From: Thalassolituus marinus | GTDB lineage: Bacteria > Pseudomonadota > Gammaproteobacteria > Pseudomonadales > Oceanobacteraceae | Assembly: GCF_020320395.1 (NCBI RefSeq) | Contig: NZ_JAEDAH010000088.1 | Coordinates: forward strand, 1 to 64,000 | Reading direction: 5' to 3' | DNA: 64,000 bases | Shown: piece after piece, positions 42,681-53,467 of the stretch | Layout: every line of letters starts with the position of its first letter | Position numbering within the stretch: the stretch's first letter is position 1 | Notes under the pieces: model-generated | Told to the model about the DNA's origin: nothing | Seen by the model: the letters and a program-made list of their open reading frames with translations, nothing else | Database searches by the model: none | Made by a program: the position numbers and the translations under genes

Positions 42681-45600
42681 ATGCCAAAACGTACTGACAT
42701 ACAAAGTATTTTGATTATCGGCGCTGGCCCGATTGTTATCGGTCAGGCCTGTGAGTTTGACTACTCCGGTGCCCAGGCTTGTAAAGCCCTGCGTGAAGAA
42801 GGCTTCCGTGTAATTCTGGTGAACTCTAACCCAGCCACCATTATGACTGACCCATCCATGGCCGATGCCACTTACATCGAGCCAATCACAGTGGAAGCGG
42901 TTGCCAAAATCATCGAAAAAGAACGCCCTGATGCGCTGCTGCCTACCATGGGTGGCCAGACTGCACTGAACTGTGCGCTGGGTCTGGAATCCGCTGGCGT
43001 ACTGAAAGAGTTCGGCGTTGAGATGATCGGTGCTAATGCCGACACTATCGACAAGGCAGAAGACCGTGATCGCTTTGACAAAGCCATGAAAGCGATTGGT
43101 CTGGAATGTCCTCGTGCTGGTATCGCGCACAGCATGGAAGAAGCTCGTGAAGTTCAGAAAACTCTGGGTTTCCCTTGCATCATCCGTCCATCCTTCACCA
43201 TGGGTGGTTCCGGTGGCGGTATTGCTTACAACAAAGAAGAGTTTGAAGAAATCTGTACTCGTGGTCTGGACCTGTCTCCAACCAATGAACTGCTGATCGA
43301 CGAATCCCTGATCGGTTGGAAAGAGTACGAGATGGAAGTTGTGCGTGATAAGAACGACAACTGCATCATCATCTGTTCTATCGAAAACTTCGATCCGATG
43401 GGTGTCCACACTGGTGACTCCATCACTGTGGCGCCTGCTCAGACTCTGACTGACAAAGAATATCAGATCATGCGTGACGCCTCTCTGGCGGTACTGCGTG
43501 AAATCGGCGTAGAAACCGGTGGTTCTAACGTGCAGTTCGGTATCTGCCCGAACACTGGCCGTATGGTCGTGATCGAGATGAACCCACGTGTATCCCGTTC
43601 TTCTGCACTGGCATCCAAAGCAACCGGTTTCCCGATTGCGAAAGTAGCGGCCAAGCTGGCAGTGGGTTACACCCTGGATGAACTGCAGAATGACATTACT
43701 GGCGGTGCAACCCCGGCGTCGTTCGAACCGTCCATCGATTACGTTGTGACCAAGATTCCTCGTTTCACCTTCGAAAAATTCCCACAGGCTGATGGTCGTC
43801 TGACCACTCAGATGAAATCTGTTGGTGAGGTGATGGCGATTGGCCGTACTCAGCAGGAATCCCTGCAGAAAGCTCTGCGTGGTCTGGAAGTTGGTGCGAC
43901 TGGCTTCGACCCTAAAGTGGATCCGGCTGACGCAACGGCTCGTGACACTGTGATTGCACAGCTGGTAACGCCACAAGCTGAACGTATCTGGTACGTTGCC
44001 GATGCTTTCCGTCTGGGTATGACCGTTGAAGATGTATTCAACTACACCAAGATTGACCGCTGGTTCCTGGTGCAGATCGAAGATCTGGTGAAAGACGAGC
44101 AGCGCGTTGCTGAGCTGAGCCTGGCAGCGATGGACTACGATACCGTCTTCCGTCTGAAGCGTAAGGGTTTCTCTGACGCGCGCCTGTCTGAACTGCTGGG
44201 TATCACTGAGAAGTCATTCCGTAAGCACCGTCAGAAGCTGGGCGTGCGTCCGGTTTACAAACGTGTGGATACCTGTGCGGCTGAATTTGCCACCGATACC
44301 GCTTACATGTACTCAACCTATGAGGAAGAGTGTGAAGCGAATCCAAGCGATCGTGAAAAAATCATCGTTCTGGGTGGTGGTCCTAACCGTATTGGTCAGG
44401 GTATCGAGTTCGACTACTGCTGTGTACACGCAGCACTGGCGGCGAAGGAAGAAGGTTACGAAGCCATCATGGTTAACTGTAACCCGGAAACCGTATCCAC
44501 CGACTATGACACCTCCGATCGTCTGTACTTCGAGCCAGTAACCCTGGAAGACGTGCTGGAAATCGTCGACAAAGAGCAGCCAAAAGGTGTGATCGTACAG
44601 TACGGTGGCCAGACGCCACTGAAACTGGCCGACGAACTGGAATCTGCCGGTGTGCCTATCATTGGTACCTCTCCGGAAGCGATTGACCGTGCGGAAGACC
44701 GTGAGCGCTTCCAGCAGATGATTCAGCGTCTGGGCCTGAAGCAGCCTCAGAATGCGACCGTAACTTCCGCTGAGGAAGCGGTGGTGAAAGCAGCTGAAAT
44801 CGGTTACCCGCTGGTTGTGCGTCCTTCCTACGTACTGGGTGGCCGTGCGATGGAAATTGTTAACGATGAGACTGCACTGCGTCGTTACATGACCGAAGCC
44901 GTTAAGGTATCCAACGATTCTCCGGTTCTGCTGGATTACTTCCTCGATCGCGCAGTAGAAGTCGATATCGACGCTATCTGTGATGGCGAGCAGGTTGTGA
45001 TCGGCGGCATCATGCAGCACATCGAACAGGCGGGTATCCACTCCGGTGACTCCGCATGCTCTCTGCCACCATACAGCCTGCCGAAAGACGTGCAGGATCA
45101 GATGCGTGAGCAGGTTGCAGCCATGGCAAAAGAACTGGGTGTTGTCGGTCTGATGAATACCCAGCTGGCCTGGCAGGATGGTGAAATCTACGTGATTGAG
45201 GTTAACCCTCGTGCATCCCGTACTGTACCGTTCGTGTCCAAGTGTATCGGTACCTCTCTGGCGGCGATTGCAGCCAAGGTGATGACCGGTAAGACTCTGG
45301 CTGAACTGGGCTTTACCAGTGAAGTCATTCCATCTTACTACTCGGTGAAAGAAGCGGTATTCCCGTTCAATAAATTCCCGACTGTGGATCCGATTCTGGG
45401 CCCTGAAATGAAATCCACCGGTGAGGTGATGGGCGCAGGTGCAACCTTTGGTGAGGCTTTCTTCAAAGCTCAGCTGGGTGCCGGTGCGGGTCTGCCAACC
45501 AGCGGTACTGCCTTCGTCTCTGTGCGTGACGCTGACAAGCAGGGCGTAGTGGCTATGGCTAAGGGTCTGATCGAATGTGGTTTCAGCCTGGTGTCTACCG

Positions 45601-45896
45601 CAGGTACCTGTAAGGTGCTGCAGGAAGCAGGCGTTGCTGTTGAGCGTGTGAATAAAGTGACTGAAGGTCGTCCTCACATCGTCGACATGATTAAAAACGA
45701 TGAGATCTCTCTGATCGTTAACACGACAGAAGGTCCACAGGCGATTTCTGATTCAGCGGATATTCGTCGCAGCGCGCTGCAGCACAAGGTTTACTACACC
45801 ACCACGCTGGCGGGTGCAGAAGCTGTTGTTGAAGCACTGCGTTCAGAAGGTCTGAAAGAAGTTCGTCGTCTGCAGGAATTACACGCGACTGTATAA
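42681..45896 (+). CDS. carB: Carbamoyl-phosphate synthase large subunit CarB
   Basis: Large subunit of 1071 residues. Two homologous ATP-grasp halves, beginning [27 protein letters not shown] and [25 protein letters not shown], make carboxyphosphate and then carbamoyl phosphate. The C-terminal MGS-like domain ([30 protein letters not shown]) is where allosteric effectors bind in E. coli. 16 nt after carA. Confidence 0.97.
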   Translation: MPKRTDIQSILIIGAGPIVIGQACEFDYSGAQACKALREEGFRVILVNSNPATIMTDPSMADATYIEPITVEAVAKIIEKERPDALLPTMGGQTALNCALGLESAGVLKEFGVEMIGANADTIDKAEDRDRFDKAMKAIGLECPRAGIAHSMEEAREVQKTLGFPCIIRPSFTMGGSGGGIAYNKEEFEEICTRGLDLSPTNELLIDESLIGWKEYEMEVVRDKNDNCIIICSIENFDPMGVHTGDSITVAPAQTLTDKEYQIMRDASLAVLREIGVETGGSNVQFGICPNTGRMVVIEMNPRVSRSSALASKATGFPIAKVAAKLAVGYTLDELQNDITGGATPASFEPSIDYVVTKIPRFTFEKFPQADGRLTTQMKSVGEVMAIGRTQQESLQKALRGLEVGATGFDPKVDPADATARDTVIAQLVTPQAERIWYVADAFRLGMTVEDVFNYTKIDRWFLVQIEDLVKDEQRVAELSLAAMDYDTVFRLKRKGFSDARLSELLGITEKSFRKHRQKLGVRPVYKRVDTCAAEFATDTAYMYSTYEEECEANPSDREKIIVLGGGPNRIGQGIEFDYCCVHAALAAKEEGYEAIMVNCNPETVSTDYDTSDRLYFEPVTLEDVLEIVDKEQPKGVIVQYGGQTPLKLADELESAGVPIIGTSPEAIDRAEDRERFQQMIQRLGLKQPQNATVTSAEEAVVKAAEIGYPLVVRPSYVLGGRAMEIVNDETALRRYMTEAVKVSNDSPVLLDYFLDRAVEVDIDAICDGEQVVIGGIMQHIEQAGIHSGDSACSLPPYSLPKDVQDQMREQVAAMAKELGVVGLMNTQLAWQDGEIYVIEVNPRASRTVPFVSKCIGTSLAAIAAKVMTGKTLAELGFTSEVIPSYYSVKEAVFPFNKFPTVDPILGPEMKSTGEVMGAGATFGEAFFKAQLGAGAGLPTSGTAFVSVRDADKQGVVAMAKGLIECGFSLVSTAGTCKVLQEAGVAVERVNKVTEGRPHIVDMIKNDEISLIVNTTEGPQAISDSADIRRSALQHKVYYTTTLAGAEAVVEALRSEGLKEVRRLQELHATV

Positions 45897-45924
45897 GTCG
45901 CGTGTTAATTAACAGGAGAGTGAA

Positions 45925-46401
45925 ATGCAGAAGTTTCCAATGACAGTTGAAGGTGAAAAAGCTCTGCGAGACGAGCTGCTGCACCTGAAAACTGTTGAGC
46001 GTCCCACTGTGATTGCTTCAATTGCAGAGGCCCGTGAACACGGTGACCTGAAAGAAAATGCTGAATATCACGCTGCGCGTGAACAGCAGGGTTTTATTGA
46101 AGGCCGTATTCAGGAAATTGAAGGCAAGCTGTCTAACGCTCAGGTTATCGATATCAAAGCTATTCCTCATACGGGGAAAGTGATTTTCGGTACCACTGTA
46201 ACCATCATCAATCTTGATACGGACGAAAGCGTTACGTACAAAGTTGTGGGTGATGATGAAGCGGATATTAAAAACAATCGTATCTCTGTGTCTTCACCAA
46301 TTGCGCGTGCGCTGATTGGTAAAGAAGAGGGTGATGTGGTTGCTGTTAAGGTTCCGAGTGGCGTTGTTGAATACGAAATTGATGAGGTTCAGCACCTCTG
46401 A
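45925..46401 (+). CDS. greA: Transcription elongation factor GreA
   Basis: RNA polymerase cleavage factor of 158 residues. The coiled coil contains the acidic tip in [21 protein letters not shown], the part that enters the polymerase channel; the FKBP-like C-terminal domain ends in [10 protein letters not shown]. Follows carB by 28 nt with AGGAGAG before the ATG. Confidence 0.96.
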   Translation: MQKFPMTVEGEKALRDELLHLKTVERPTVIASIAEAREHGDLKENAEYHAAREQQGFIEGRIQEIEGKLSNAQVIDIKAIPHTGKVIFGTTVTIINLDTDESVTYKVVGDDEADIKNNRISVSSPIARALIGKEEGDVVAVKVPSGVVEYEIDEVQHL

Positions 46402-46415
46402 TCTTAAGTATCAGC

Positions 46416-46450
46416 CATAAAAAAACCGCGCTTTGCGCGGTTTTTTTATG
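46416..46450. terminator. Bidirectional terminator after greA
   Basis: A perfect 15-bp stem, CATAAAAAAACCGCG / CGCGGTTTTTTTATG, with loop CTTTG. Ends greA (+) and the thioesterase gene (-). Confidence 0.92.
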
Positions 46451-46465
46451 GCCGTTGTTTAGTGT

Positions 46466-46990
46466 TTAAGGACACGGAATCAGCGGCAGGTCGTCAAAAT
46501 CGAAATCATCGCTGTCGTCATCCTGTTCAATCGCCTTGAGCATGGCCTGCAGTTTGCGTTGAGCTTCGCGACGCTTAAGGGCTTTATTCCAGCGACGAAT
46601 CTGATCTTCGTCACGCAGTTCCAGCTTCGGTACTTTTACTGGTCGGCCTTCATCACCCATCGCCACCATAGTGAAGTAACAGGAGTGAGTATGGCGTACG
46701 GTTTTATTCTTGATGTTTTCAGCAACGACCTTGATGCCAATTTCCATCGAGGTGTTGCCGGTAAAGTTAACCGTCGCCAGAAAGCTGATCAGCTCTCCGA
46801 TATAAATAGGCTCTTTGAAAAGTACGTTGTCCACAGACAGGGTTACGGCGTAAAAACCGCTGTAGCGCATTGCGCAGGTGTAGGCGACCTTATCGAGCAG
46901 TTTCAGTAACTCGCCGCCGTGCATCTTCCCTGAAAAATTGGCCATATCCGGAGTGACCAGTTCAGTCATCTCGGTTTGAATACTTTGCAT
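46466..46990 (-). CDS. Hotdog-fold acyl-CoA thioesterase
   Basis: Protein of 174 residues in the YciA/BACH-type thioesterase family. TPDMANFSGKMHGGELLKLLDKVAYTCAMRYSG is the helix-strand part with the catalytic region; VDNVLFKEPIYIGELISFLATVNFTGNTSMEIGIKV is the following hotdog core. It would hydrolyse acyl-CoAs. The C-terminus is acidic (DDDSDDFDFDD). Start at 46990, with GAGGT upstream. It lies next to fatty-acid genes on the same strand, but about 200 nt and a terminator separate it from fabA. Confidence 0.85.
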   Translation of the reverse strand: MQSIQTEMTELVTPDMANFSGKMHGGELLKLLDKVAYTCAMRYSGFYAVTLSVDNVLFKEPIYIGELISFLATVNFTGNTSMEIGIKVVAENIKNKTVRHTHSCYFTMVAMGDEGRPVKVPKLELRDEDQIRRWNKALKRREAQRKLQAMLKAIEQDDDSDDFDFDDLPLIPCP

Positions 46991-47126
46991 TGCGCTTTTA
47001 CCTCTGAACCAGAATCGGGTTTTGCCCGTGTATCGGCTGGTTGGGAATGTCATTTCCGGGCCGGGTGATGGCCTGGGGTATGAGGGCTAACAGGGGCGTA
47101 TTCTAACGGATTATTGATGACTTAAA

Positions 47127-47160
47127 ATGAAAAAAAGAAGCACCATCGTGGTGCTTCTTT
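47127..47160 (-). terminator. fabA terminator
   Basis: On the minus strand AAAGAAGCACCA-CGA-TGGTGCTTCTTT, then TTTTC. A 12-bp perfect stem after fabA. Confidence 0.9.
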
Positions 47161-47202
47161 GCATGAAACAGGACAAATATGACGATACTGTCCGATATTT
47201 GA

Positions 47203-47718
47203 TCAGAAGTCTTCGGTTGAGGTGAACAGACCAACGCGCAGGTCATTTGCCCAATAAATTTCTTTGCCGTCCACTTCCATAACGGCATCGGCGATGCCCA
47301 TTACCAGCTTCTGTTCCATTACGCGTTTAATGCTGATGCGGTAAGTAACCGTTTTCGCTGTTGGCAGTACCTGGCCACGGAATTTCACTTCGCCGCTGCC
47401 CAGTGCACGGCCGCGTCCTGGGTTGCCACGCCAGCCGAGGTAGAAACCAACCAGCTGCCACATGGCATCCAGACCCAGACAGCCAGGCATTACCGGGTCG
47501 CTTTCAAAGTGACAGGCGAAGAACCACAGGTCCGGGTTGATATCGAGCTCTGCAACGATTTCGCCTTTGCCGTACTTACCACCTTCATCTGCGATGAGGG
47601 TAATACGATCCATCATCAGCATGTTAGGCAGTGGCAGACGGGCGTTGCCTTCGCCAAATAATTCGCCACGGCCACAGGCCAGTAATTCTTCGCGGGTGTA
47701 ACTGCTTTGGCGGGTCAT
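47203..47718 (-). CDS. fabA: 3-hydroxydecanoyl-ACP dehydratase/isomerase FabA
   Basis: Dehydratase and trans-2/cis-3 isomerase that starts unsaturated fatty acid synthesis, 171 residues (E. coli 172). The catalytic His lies in [25 protein letters not shown], with Asp in the same block, and [10 protein letters not shown] is the N-terminal signature. Start at 47718 (GAGGAT upstream). Normally fabA is paired with fabB; here the gene upstream is a KAS III-type synthase instead. Confidence 0.95.
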   Translation of the reverse strand: MTRQSSYTREELLACGRGELFGEGNARLPLPNMLMMDRITLIADEGGKYGKGEIVAELDINPDLWFFACHFESDPVMPGCLGLDAMWQLVGFYLGWRGNPGRGRALGSGEVKFRGQVLPTAKTVTYRISIKRVMEQKLVMGIADAVMEVDGKEIYWANDLRVGLFTSTEDF

Positions 47719-47851
47719 GCGATCCTCTGTCTTTTTATCTGTCAGTAGTGAGTATGCCTGCACAGTGACATATTTGCACTGGGTTGGCTAATGAAGGTTT
47801 TTTGAACTGGGGGAACAAATGGGTGCCGCAGAAGCCGGCACCCACAGGCAA

Positions 47852-48970
47852 TCAGACTTTCTCGACCAGCAGGCTGCCGATGGAGTAACCCGCACCAAAG
47901 GAGCAGATAATGCCCCGGTCGCCGGACTGGAAGTCATCCTGATAGCGGTGGAATGCAATCACAGAGCCAGAGGAGGCTGTGTTGGCAAATTCGTCCAGAA
48001 CAACCGGAGCTTCCAGAGCTTCCGGTAAGCGGCCGAGCAGTTTTTTCACGGCAAACATGTTCATGTTAACGTTTGCCTGGTGCAGCCACATACGTTTCAG
48101 GGCCGCAGCATCCTGATGTGTTTCGCTCAGTTGCTGCTCGAGGAAATTGGTCACCAGTGGCAGCAGTTCCTTGAATACTTTACGGCCGCGCTGTTTAAAC
48201 GCGTAACGGTCTTCCGGCACGTTGTCAAAGCAGTAATCAGCGTAAGACTGATCGGTACGAATGTTGTCGGAGTACTGAGTGAACTGTTTGGTGTTCAGAA
48301 TGCGGAATGCATGCTCTGGCTTTGCTGTTTCTTCCGGCTCCAGAATCGCCGCTGTGGCCACATCACCAAAAATGAAGTGGCTGTCGCGATCCTTGAAGTT
48401 CAGACCCGGTGTGGTGAACTCAGGGTTAACGAATAACACACATTTTGCTGTGCCAGCTTTCAGTGCTGTATAGGCGTTGATCAGGCCAAAGGTCGCGGAT
48501 GAGCAGGCGATGCCCATGTCGTAAGCAAAACCGTTGATGCCCAGTTCACGCTGAATCTCAACCGACATGCCAGGGTAGTCACGCTGACGGAAGGTGCTGG
48601 AGACAATGACCATGTCGATGTCATCCGCTGTTTTTCCTGCCTGTTCCATTGCTTTACGTGCGGCTGCAACACCCATGGTTACCATTTCCGGAGTCGAGCC
48701 TTCCTGGGTCATCGGAAATACAGGGTGCATGATGTCAGGGTTTACCAGACCGTCTTTGTACATGACGTAACGTGCTTTGATGCCAGACGCTTTCTCGATG
48801 AACTCAGGGCTGGAATGCGTCAGTGCTTCGACTTCGCCCGCTTCGATAGCTGCTGCATTCTTTTCATTGAAGTTATCAACATACTGGTTAAACGCTGCGA
48901 CCAGTTCCTCGTTGGTAATAACATGAGGAGGAATAAAAAGGCCGGTACCTGAGATAACAATGTTGGACAT
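47852..48970 (-). CDS. Beta-ketoacyl-ACP synthase III-type enzyme
   Basis: Condensing enzyme of 372 residues with the FabH-type triad: Cys in GIACSSATFGL, His in WLHQANVNM and Asn in EFANTASSGSV. The long insert near residues 35-85 (NQYVDNFNEKNAAAIEAGEVEALTHSSPEFIEKASGIKARY) marks the FabH-like subgroup related to Pseudomonas PA3286, which uses medium-chain acyl-CoA as primer. It is 133 nt upstream of fabA on the same strand, so together they may feed beta-oxidation intermediates into synthesis. Start at 48970 by family match; the ribosome site is weak. Confidence 0.87.
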   Translation of the reverse strand: MSNIVISGTGLFIPPHVITNEELVAAFNQYVDNFNEKNAAAIEAGEVEALTHSSPEFIEKASGIKARYVMYKDGLVNPDIMHPVFPMTQEGSTPEMVTMGVAAARKAMEQAGKTADDIDMVIVSSTFRQRDYPGMSVEIQRELGINGFAYDMGIACSSATFGLINAYTALKAGTAKCVLFVNPEFTTPGLNFKDRDSHFIFGDVATAAILEPEETAKPEHAFRILNTKQFTQYSDNIRTDQSYADYCFDNVPEDRYAFKQRGRKVFKELLPLVTNFLEQQLSETHQDAAALKRMWLHQANVNMNMFAVKKLLGRLPEALEAPVVLDEFANTASSGSVIAFHRYQDDFQSGDRGIICSFGAGYSIGSLLVEKV

Positions 48971-49116
48971 GAATGATAAAACCTTTGTCGTGACTGGCAT
49001 GGTGCAGAAGTCGCCGCTTCAGCACTCGATTCTGTTTTCCTCATTATTACCGGAAACGGGTCTTCCTGTCAGCCAACCTTGGTGTAAGCTGAAACCGTTC
49101 TGCGGAGAGTGAAAGC

Positions 49117-49497
49117 ATGATTCGTCAGTATCTGATACTGCTGCGCACATTCTGGCTGGGTGGCTTGTGGAGTGCAGCCTACCTGGTGCGGCCCCTGCTT
49201 GAGCACCGGGGATTCTTTCCTCAACACGGGCTGGAGGTCATGCATGCTGTGGTGGGGATTGGTGCCGTATGCGGAATTCTGATTTTCCTGCTGGCACGTA
49301 TGTCGGGGCCGTTGCTCTGGTCTGAGTCGCCGCTGCAGCTACTACTGGTTATGGTGCTGCTGTCGTTTTGCTATTTCGGGCTGCTGCCCTGGTGGAAGTT
49401 ACAGATGATCGTGGTGCACGCGATGTCTGTACTGGGCGTCATCTGGCTGTGGAAGGCGCCGGCGCTGGTTGTGCGAAAGGACAGGTACCGGGCATAG
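49117..49497 (+). CDS. DUF4149-type small membrane protein
   Basis: Inner-membrane protein of 126 residues with about four helices: a start IRQYLILLRTFWLGGLWSAAYLVRPLL, then VVGIGAVCGILIFLLA, LLLVMVLLSFCYFGLLPWW and MIVVHAMSVLGVIWLW. It matches the small membrane protein commonly found between greA and yhbY in Pseudomonas. No known function. Convergent with yhbY. Confidence 0.7.
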   Translation: MIRQYLILLRTFWLGGLWSAAYLVRPLLEHRGFFPQHGLEVMHAVVGIGAVCGILIFLLARMSGPLLWSESPLQLLLVMVLLSFCYFGLLPWWKLQMIVVHAMSVLGVIWLWKAPALVVRKDRYRA

Positions 49498-49513
49498 CCG
49501 ATACCTGAGGGGC

Positions 49514-49816
49514 TTAGCGCTGCAGGTTAGACAGGTTAGCCTTGGCTTTCGGGTTCTTACGCAGCAGCAGGGCGGTATTGCCAATTTGCTGTGGCATCTC
49601 AGCACCAGTGATACGCAGAATTTCAGCAATCACAGCCTTCTTAACCTCACGGTCGCCCACTGAGATCTTAATTTTGATCAGCTCGTGGTCATCGAGTGCG
49701 CGGTTCAGTTCATCAATAACGCCTTCACTCAGGCCGTTACCTGCAACGGTCACGATCGGGTTCAGGGTATGACCAATGGCCCGGTAGGCCTTTTTCTGTT
49801 CGTTTGTCAGCGCCAT
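49514..49816 (-). CDS. yhbY: CRM-domain RNA-binding protein YhbY
   Basis: Ribosome-associated CRM-domain protein of 100 residues: ALTNEQKKAYRAIGHTLNPIVTVAGNGLSEGVIDELNRALDDHELIKIKI shows the basic loop and the GxG-like NGLS motif. Binds pre-50S particles in E. coli. Divergent from rlmE, the usual order. Confidence 0.93.
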   Translation of the reverse strand: MALTNEQKKAYRAIGHTLNPIVTVAGNGLSEGVIDELNRALDDHELIKIKISVGDREVKKAVIAEILRITGAEMPQQIGNTALLLRKNPKAKANLSNLQR

Positions 49817-49917
49817 ATTGGTTCGGTAGCTCGTATATTCAGTGATAGAATGGGTCTTTCTGCCGGTTTTGCAGTGACCTTTCCGGCATTATACCTCACC
49901 CTGAAGCAGGAGCCTGC

Positions 49918-50538
49918 ATGGCGCGTTCAAAAAGCAGCGCAGATTGGTTGCGCGAGCATGTTGACGACATCTATGTCCACAAAGCCCAACAGGATGGCTA
50001 CCGTACCCGCGCCAGCTATAAGCTGATTGAGCTGGACGAGAAAGATCAGCTGATCAAGCCGGGAATGACCATTATTGATCTTGGTTCCGCACCGGGTGGC
50101 TGGTCTCAGGTGGTTGCTCGCAAGCTCGATGGCGGCGGTGTGATTATTGCCTCAGATATTTTGCCTATGGATCCGATAGCTGATGTGAATTTCATTCAGG
50201 GCGACTTTACGGAAGAATCAGTATTCGATGAACTCATGGCGGTGGTCGATGGTCGACCAGTAGACCTTGTAATTTCCGATATGGCCCCCAATATGAGTGG
50301 AGTAGCCTCAATTGATCAGCCCGGATCCATGTATCTGGTGGAACTGGCGCTGGATATGGCTCGTCAGGTGTTAAAACCTAACGGTCAGTTTGTGGCTAAG
50401 GTTTTTCAGGGAGAAGGCTTCGATGAGTACATTCGTGATGTGCGTGAATCCTTCTCTAAGGTATTGATCCGTAAGCCCAAGGCTTCCCGGGCAAGATCGC
50501 GGGAAGTGTATGTGGTCGGGAAAGGTTTCCGCGCTTAG
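49918..50538 (+). CDS. rlmE: 23S rRNA 2'-O-ribose methyltransferase RlmE (FtsJ/RrmJ)
   Basis: Methylates U2552 of 23S rRNA late in 50S assembly; 206 residues. AdoMet motif [14 protein letters not shown]; the K-D-K-E catalytic set is visible in [21 protein letters not shown] and SREVYVVG. Followed by ftsH after 81 nt, the conserved pair. Confidence 0.95.
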   Translation: MARSKSSADWLREHVDDIYVHKAQQDGYRTRASYKLIELDEKDQLIKPGMTIIDLGSAPGGWSQVVARKLDGGGVIIASDILPMDPIADVNFIQGDFTEESVFDELMAVVDGRPVDLVISDMAPNMSGVASIDQPGSMYLVELALDMARQVLKPNGQFVAKVFQGEGFDEYIRDVRESFSKVLIRKPKASRARSREVYVVGKGFRA

Positions 50539-50619
50539 CCAATGCTTGCTAAGCTAATGAATTAAAGGGTCTGCCGCACATGGGCAGCAGACGACCAAGC
50601 CAGTGAGGTAGTGCCGGAT

Positions 50620-52548
50620 ATGGCAAAGAATTTCATACTGTGGGCAGTGATTGCCGCTGTCCTGATGATGGTGTTCAACAACTTTCAGAACGTCGGCCGT
50701 GGTAAAGAGCTGTCGTACTCTGAATTTATTACCGCTGTAGAAAGCGGTCAGGTTGAGCGGGTTACCATTTCCGGGCAGTCCATTACCGGTCAGAGCAGCA
50801 GTGGTGAAAGCTTTGAAACGGTGCTGCCGGTCTATGACGACAAGCTGATGGATACGCTGCTGAACAATCAGGTTCAGGTAGTGGGTGAAAAACCAGAGAA
50901 GCAGGGCTTCTTTACCCAGCTGTTACTGGCCTCTCTGCCGATCCTGATCATTATCGCCGTGTTTATGCTGTTTATGCGTCAGATGCAGGGCGGAGCCGGT
51001 GGTAAGGGCGGCCCTATGGCGTTTGGTAAGAGTAAAGCCAAACTGCTCAGCGAAGATCAGATCAAAACCACTTTCGAAGACGTTGCGGGCTGTGATGAAG
51101 CCAAAGAAGACGTTAAAGAGCTGGTCGAGTTTCTGCGTGATCCGGGTAAATACCAGCGCTTAGGCGGCAAGATTCCGCGCGGCGTACTGATGGTAGGTCA
51201 GCCGGGTACTGGTAAAACGCTGCTGGCAAAAGCGATCGCTGGTGAGGCGCGCGTACCTTTCTTCTCTATCTCCGGTTCTGATTTCGTTGAGATGTTCGTT
51301 GGTGTTGGTGCATCCCGTGTACGTGACATGTTCGATCAGGCTAAGAAGCAGGCTCCTTGCATTATCTTCATCGACGAAATCGATGCTGTAGGTCGTTCCC
51401 GTGGTGTAGGTATCGGCGGTGGCAACGATGAGCGTGAACAGACCCTGAACCAGCTGCTGGTTGAAATGGACGGCTTTGAGGTTAACGACGGCATCATCGT
51501 GATTGCTGCAACTAACCGTCCGGACGTACTGGACCCTGCGCTGCTGCGTCCGGGTCGTTTCGACCGTCAGGTCGTGGTTGGTTTGCCAGACATTCGCGGT
51601 CGTGAGCAGATTCTGGGTGTTCACATGCGTAAAGTGCCGGTAGCGGACGATGTGAATGCTTCGGTTATCGCACGTGGTACACCGGGTTTCTCCGGTGCCG
51701 ATCTGGCGAATCTGGTGAACGAAGCTGCACTGTTTGCGGCTCGTGCCAATCGTAATCTGGTTACCATGGAAGAGTTCGAGAAGGCCAAGGATAAGATCCT
51801 GATGGGCGCCGAACGTAAGACCATGGTGATGTCCGAGAAAGAAAAAGAGAACACGGCCTATCACGAAGCGGGTCACGCTATTGTTGGTCGTCTGGTGCCG
51901 GAGCACGATCCTGTTTACAAGGTTTCTATTATTCCGCGCGGTCGTGCCCTGGGTGTGACTATGTTCCTGCCGGAAGAAGATCGTCACTCCATCAGCAAGC
52001 GCGGTATCGAGAGTAACATCTGCTCGCTGTACGGCGGTCGTATTGCTGAAGAAATGACACTGGGTAAAGACGGTGTCACCACGGGTGCCTCCAACGACAT
52101 TGAGCGTGCAACCAAGTATGCCCGTAACTATGTGACCAAATGGGGTCTGTCTGAGCGACTCGGTGCTCAGCTGTACACCGAAGAGGAACAGAACGGTTAT
52201 CTGGGCAGCTCAGGTGGTGGTCAGCTTTCTCACCTGTCGGATGAGACTGCACGTCTGATCGACTCTGAGGTTAAGGATCTGCTGGATCGTTGCTATCAGC
52301 GCGCTACGCAGTTGCTGGAAGACAACCGCGATAAGCTGGAGCTGATGAAAGATGCTCTGATGGAATATGAGACCATCGACATCAGTCAGATTGATGACAT
52401 TATGGAAGGGCGCAAGCCTCGTCCGCCGAAGTCCTGGTCTGACAGTAACGGCTCTGGCCCGGCGGCGCCGGCAGAGGCCAGCCACGACATGGCTGACAAT
52501 GGGCAGGATGATTCGGTTGGTGATGCCGCCGGAGAGCAGAACTCATAA
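50620..52548 (+). CDS. ftsH: ATP-dependent zinc metalloprotease FtsH
   Basis: Membrane-bound AAA+ protease of 642 residues that degrades LpxC, misfolded membrane proteins and sigma-32. TM1 ([19 protein letters not shown]) and TM2 ([19 protein letters not shown]) flank a periplasmic domain. The AAA domain has Walker A GQPGTGKT, Walker [12 protein letters not shown] and the [11 protein letters not shown]. The protease domain has the zinc motif HEAGH. Start at 50620 by family match (MAKN); a GTG nine bases earlier is the alternative. Confidence 0.96.
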   Translation: MAKNFILWAVIAAVLMMVFNNFQNVGRGKELSYSEFITAVESGQVERVTISGQSITGQSSSGESFETVLPVYDDKLMDTLLNNQVQVVGEKPEKQGFFTQLLLASLPILIIIAVFMLFMRQMQGGAGGKGGPMAFGKSKAKLLSEDQIKTTFEDVAGCDEAKEDVKELVEFLRDPGKYQRLGGKIPRGVLMVGQPGTGKTLLAKAIAGEARVPFFSISGSDFVEMFVGVGASRVRDMFDQAKKQAPCIIFIDEIDAVGRSRGVGIGGGNDEREQTLNQLLVEMDGFEVNDGIIVIAATNRPDVLDPALLRPGRFDRQVVVGLPDIRGREQILGVHMRKVPVADDVNASVIARGTPGFSGADLANLVNEAALFAARANRNLVTMEEFEKAKDKILMGAERKTMVMSEKEKENTAYHEAGHAIVGRLVPEHDPVYKVSIIPRGRALGVTMFLPEEDRHSISKRGIESNICSLYGGRIAEEMTLGKDGVTTGASNDIERATKYARNYVTKWGLSERLGAQLYTEEEQNGYLGSSGGGQLSHLSDETARLIDSEVKDLLDRCYQRATQLLEDNRDKLELMKDALMEYETIDISQIDDIMEGRKPRPPKSWSDSNGSGPAAPAEASHDMADNGQDDSVGDAAGEQNS

Positions 52549-52568
52549 CTCCCCCTGCTCAGACTACT

Positions 52569-52591
52569 AAAGCGGCTTCGGCCGCTTTTTT
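52569..52591 (+). terminator. ftsH terminator
   Basis: AAAGCGGC-TTCG-GCCGCTTTTTT, an 8-bp stem with a stable TTCG loop and T-run, 21 nt past the stop and 34 nt before folP. Confidence 0.88.
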
Positions 52592-52624
52592 CGTTAACTG
52601 ATTCCGCACTACCCGGAGACTTGT

Positions 52625-53467
52625 GTGAAGCTGACTTGTGGTAACCGCCAGCTGGACCTATCAACCCCCCATGTAATGGGTATTCTTAACGTCACCCCGG
52701 ATTCTTTCTCTGATGGTGGTCGTTTTAATTCGCTGGATACGGCATTGCGCCATGCGCAGCAGATGATTGCGGATGGCGCGACCATCATTGATGTCGGCGG
52801 AGAATCGACCCGTCCGGGGGCTGAACCTGTCTCTGAGCAGGAAGAGTTACAGCGGGTGGTGCCTGCTGTTGAGGCGCTGGCGCGAGAATTTGATGTCACT
52901 ATTTCGATAGATACCAGTACACCTGCGGTAATGCGCGACAGCGCAGCGGCGGGTGCCCATCTGCTGAATGATGTGCGTGCTCTGACTCGCGACGGAGCGC
53001 TGGCCGCTGCAGCCGCAACCTCGCTGCCTGTTTGCCTTATGCACATGAATGGTGAGCCGCAGGTCATGCAGAACGCGCCGCATTATGATGAACCCATAGA
53101 GCAGGCTGTCATCCTCTACCTTGAGCAACGAATTGACGAATGTATACAGGCGGGTATTGACCGGAGTCGCATTCTTATCGATCCGGGCTTTGGTTTTGGC
53201 AAGAATCACGAGCATAATTACCGACTGTTAAATCAACTGGATGCTTTGCTGAGTATGGAGCTGCCAATTCTGGCGGGCCTGTCGCGCAAGCGAATGATCG
53301 GTGAAGCAACCGGCATCAGTGACGCAGCGTTGCGTGTGACCGGCAGTGTGGCCGGCGCCGTTATCTGCGTGATGAAGGGTGCCAGAATTTTGCGTGTGCA
53401 CGACGTAAAAGAAACGGCGGAAGCCATTAAAGTTGCACATGCCACCTTAAGGGAAGGTCATGACTAG
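52625..53467 (+). CDS. folP: Dihydropteroate synthase FolP
   Basis: Joins p-aminobenzoate to the pterin pyrophosphate in folate synthesis; the target of sulfonamides. 280 residues: [31 protein letters not shown] and [15 protein letters not shown] are the binding loops, and [12 protein letters not shown] contains the conserved Ser-Arg. GTG start with CGGAG upstream. Overlaps glmM by eight bases. Confidence 0.95.
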   Translation: MKLTCGNRQLDLSTPHVMGILNVTPDSFSDGGRFNSLDTALRHAQQMIADGATIIDVGGESTRPGAEPVSEQEELQRVVPAVEALAREFDVTISIDTSTPAVMRDSAAAGAHLLNDVRALTRDGALAAAAATSLPVCLMHMNGEPQVMQNAPHYDEPIEQAVILYLEQRIDECIQAGIDRSRILIDPGFGFGKNHEHNYRLLNQLDALLSMELPILAGLSRKRMIGEATGISDAALRVTGSVAGAVICVMKGARILRVHDVKETAEAIKVAHATLREGHD

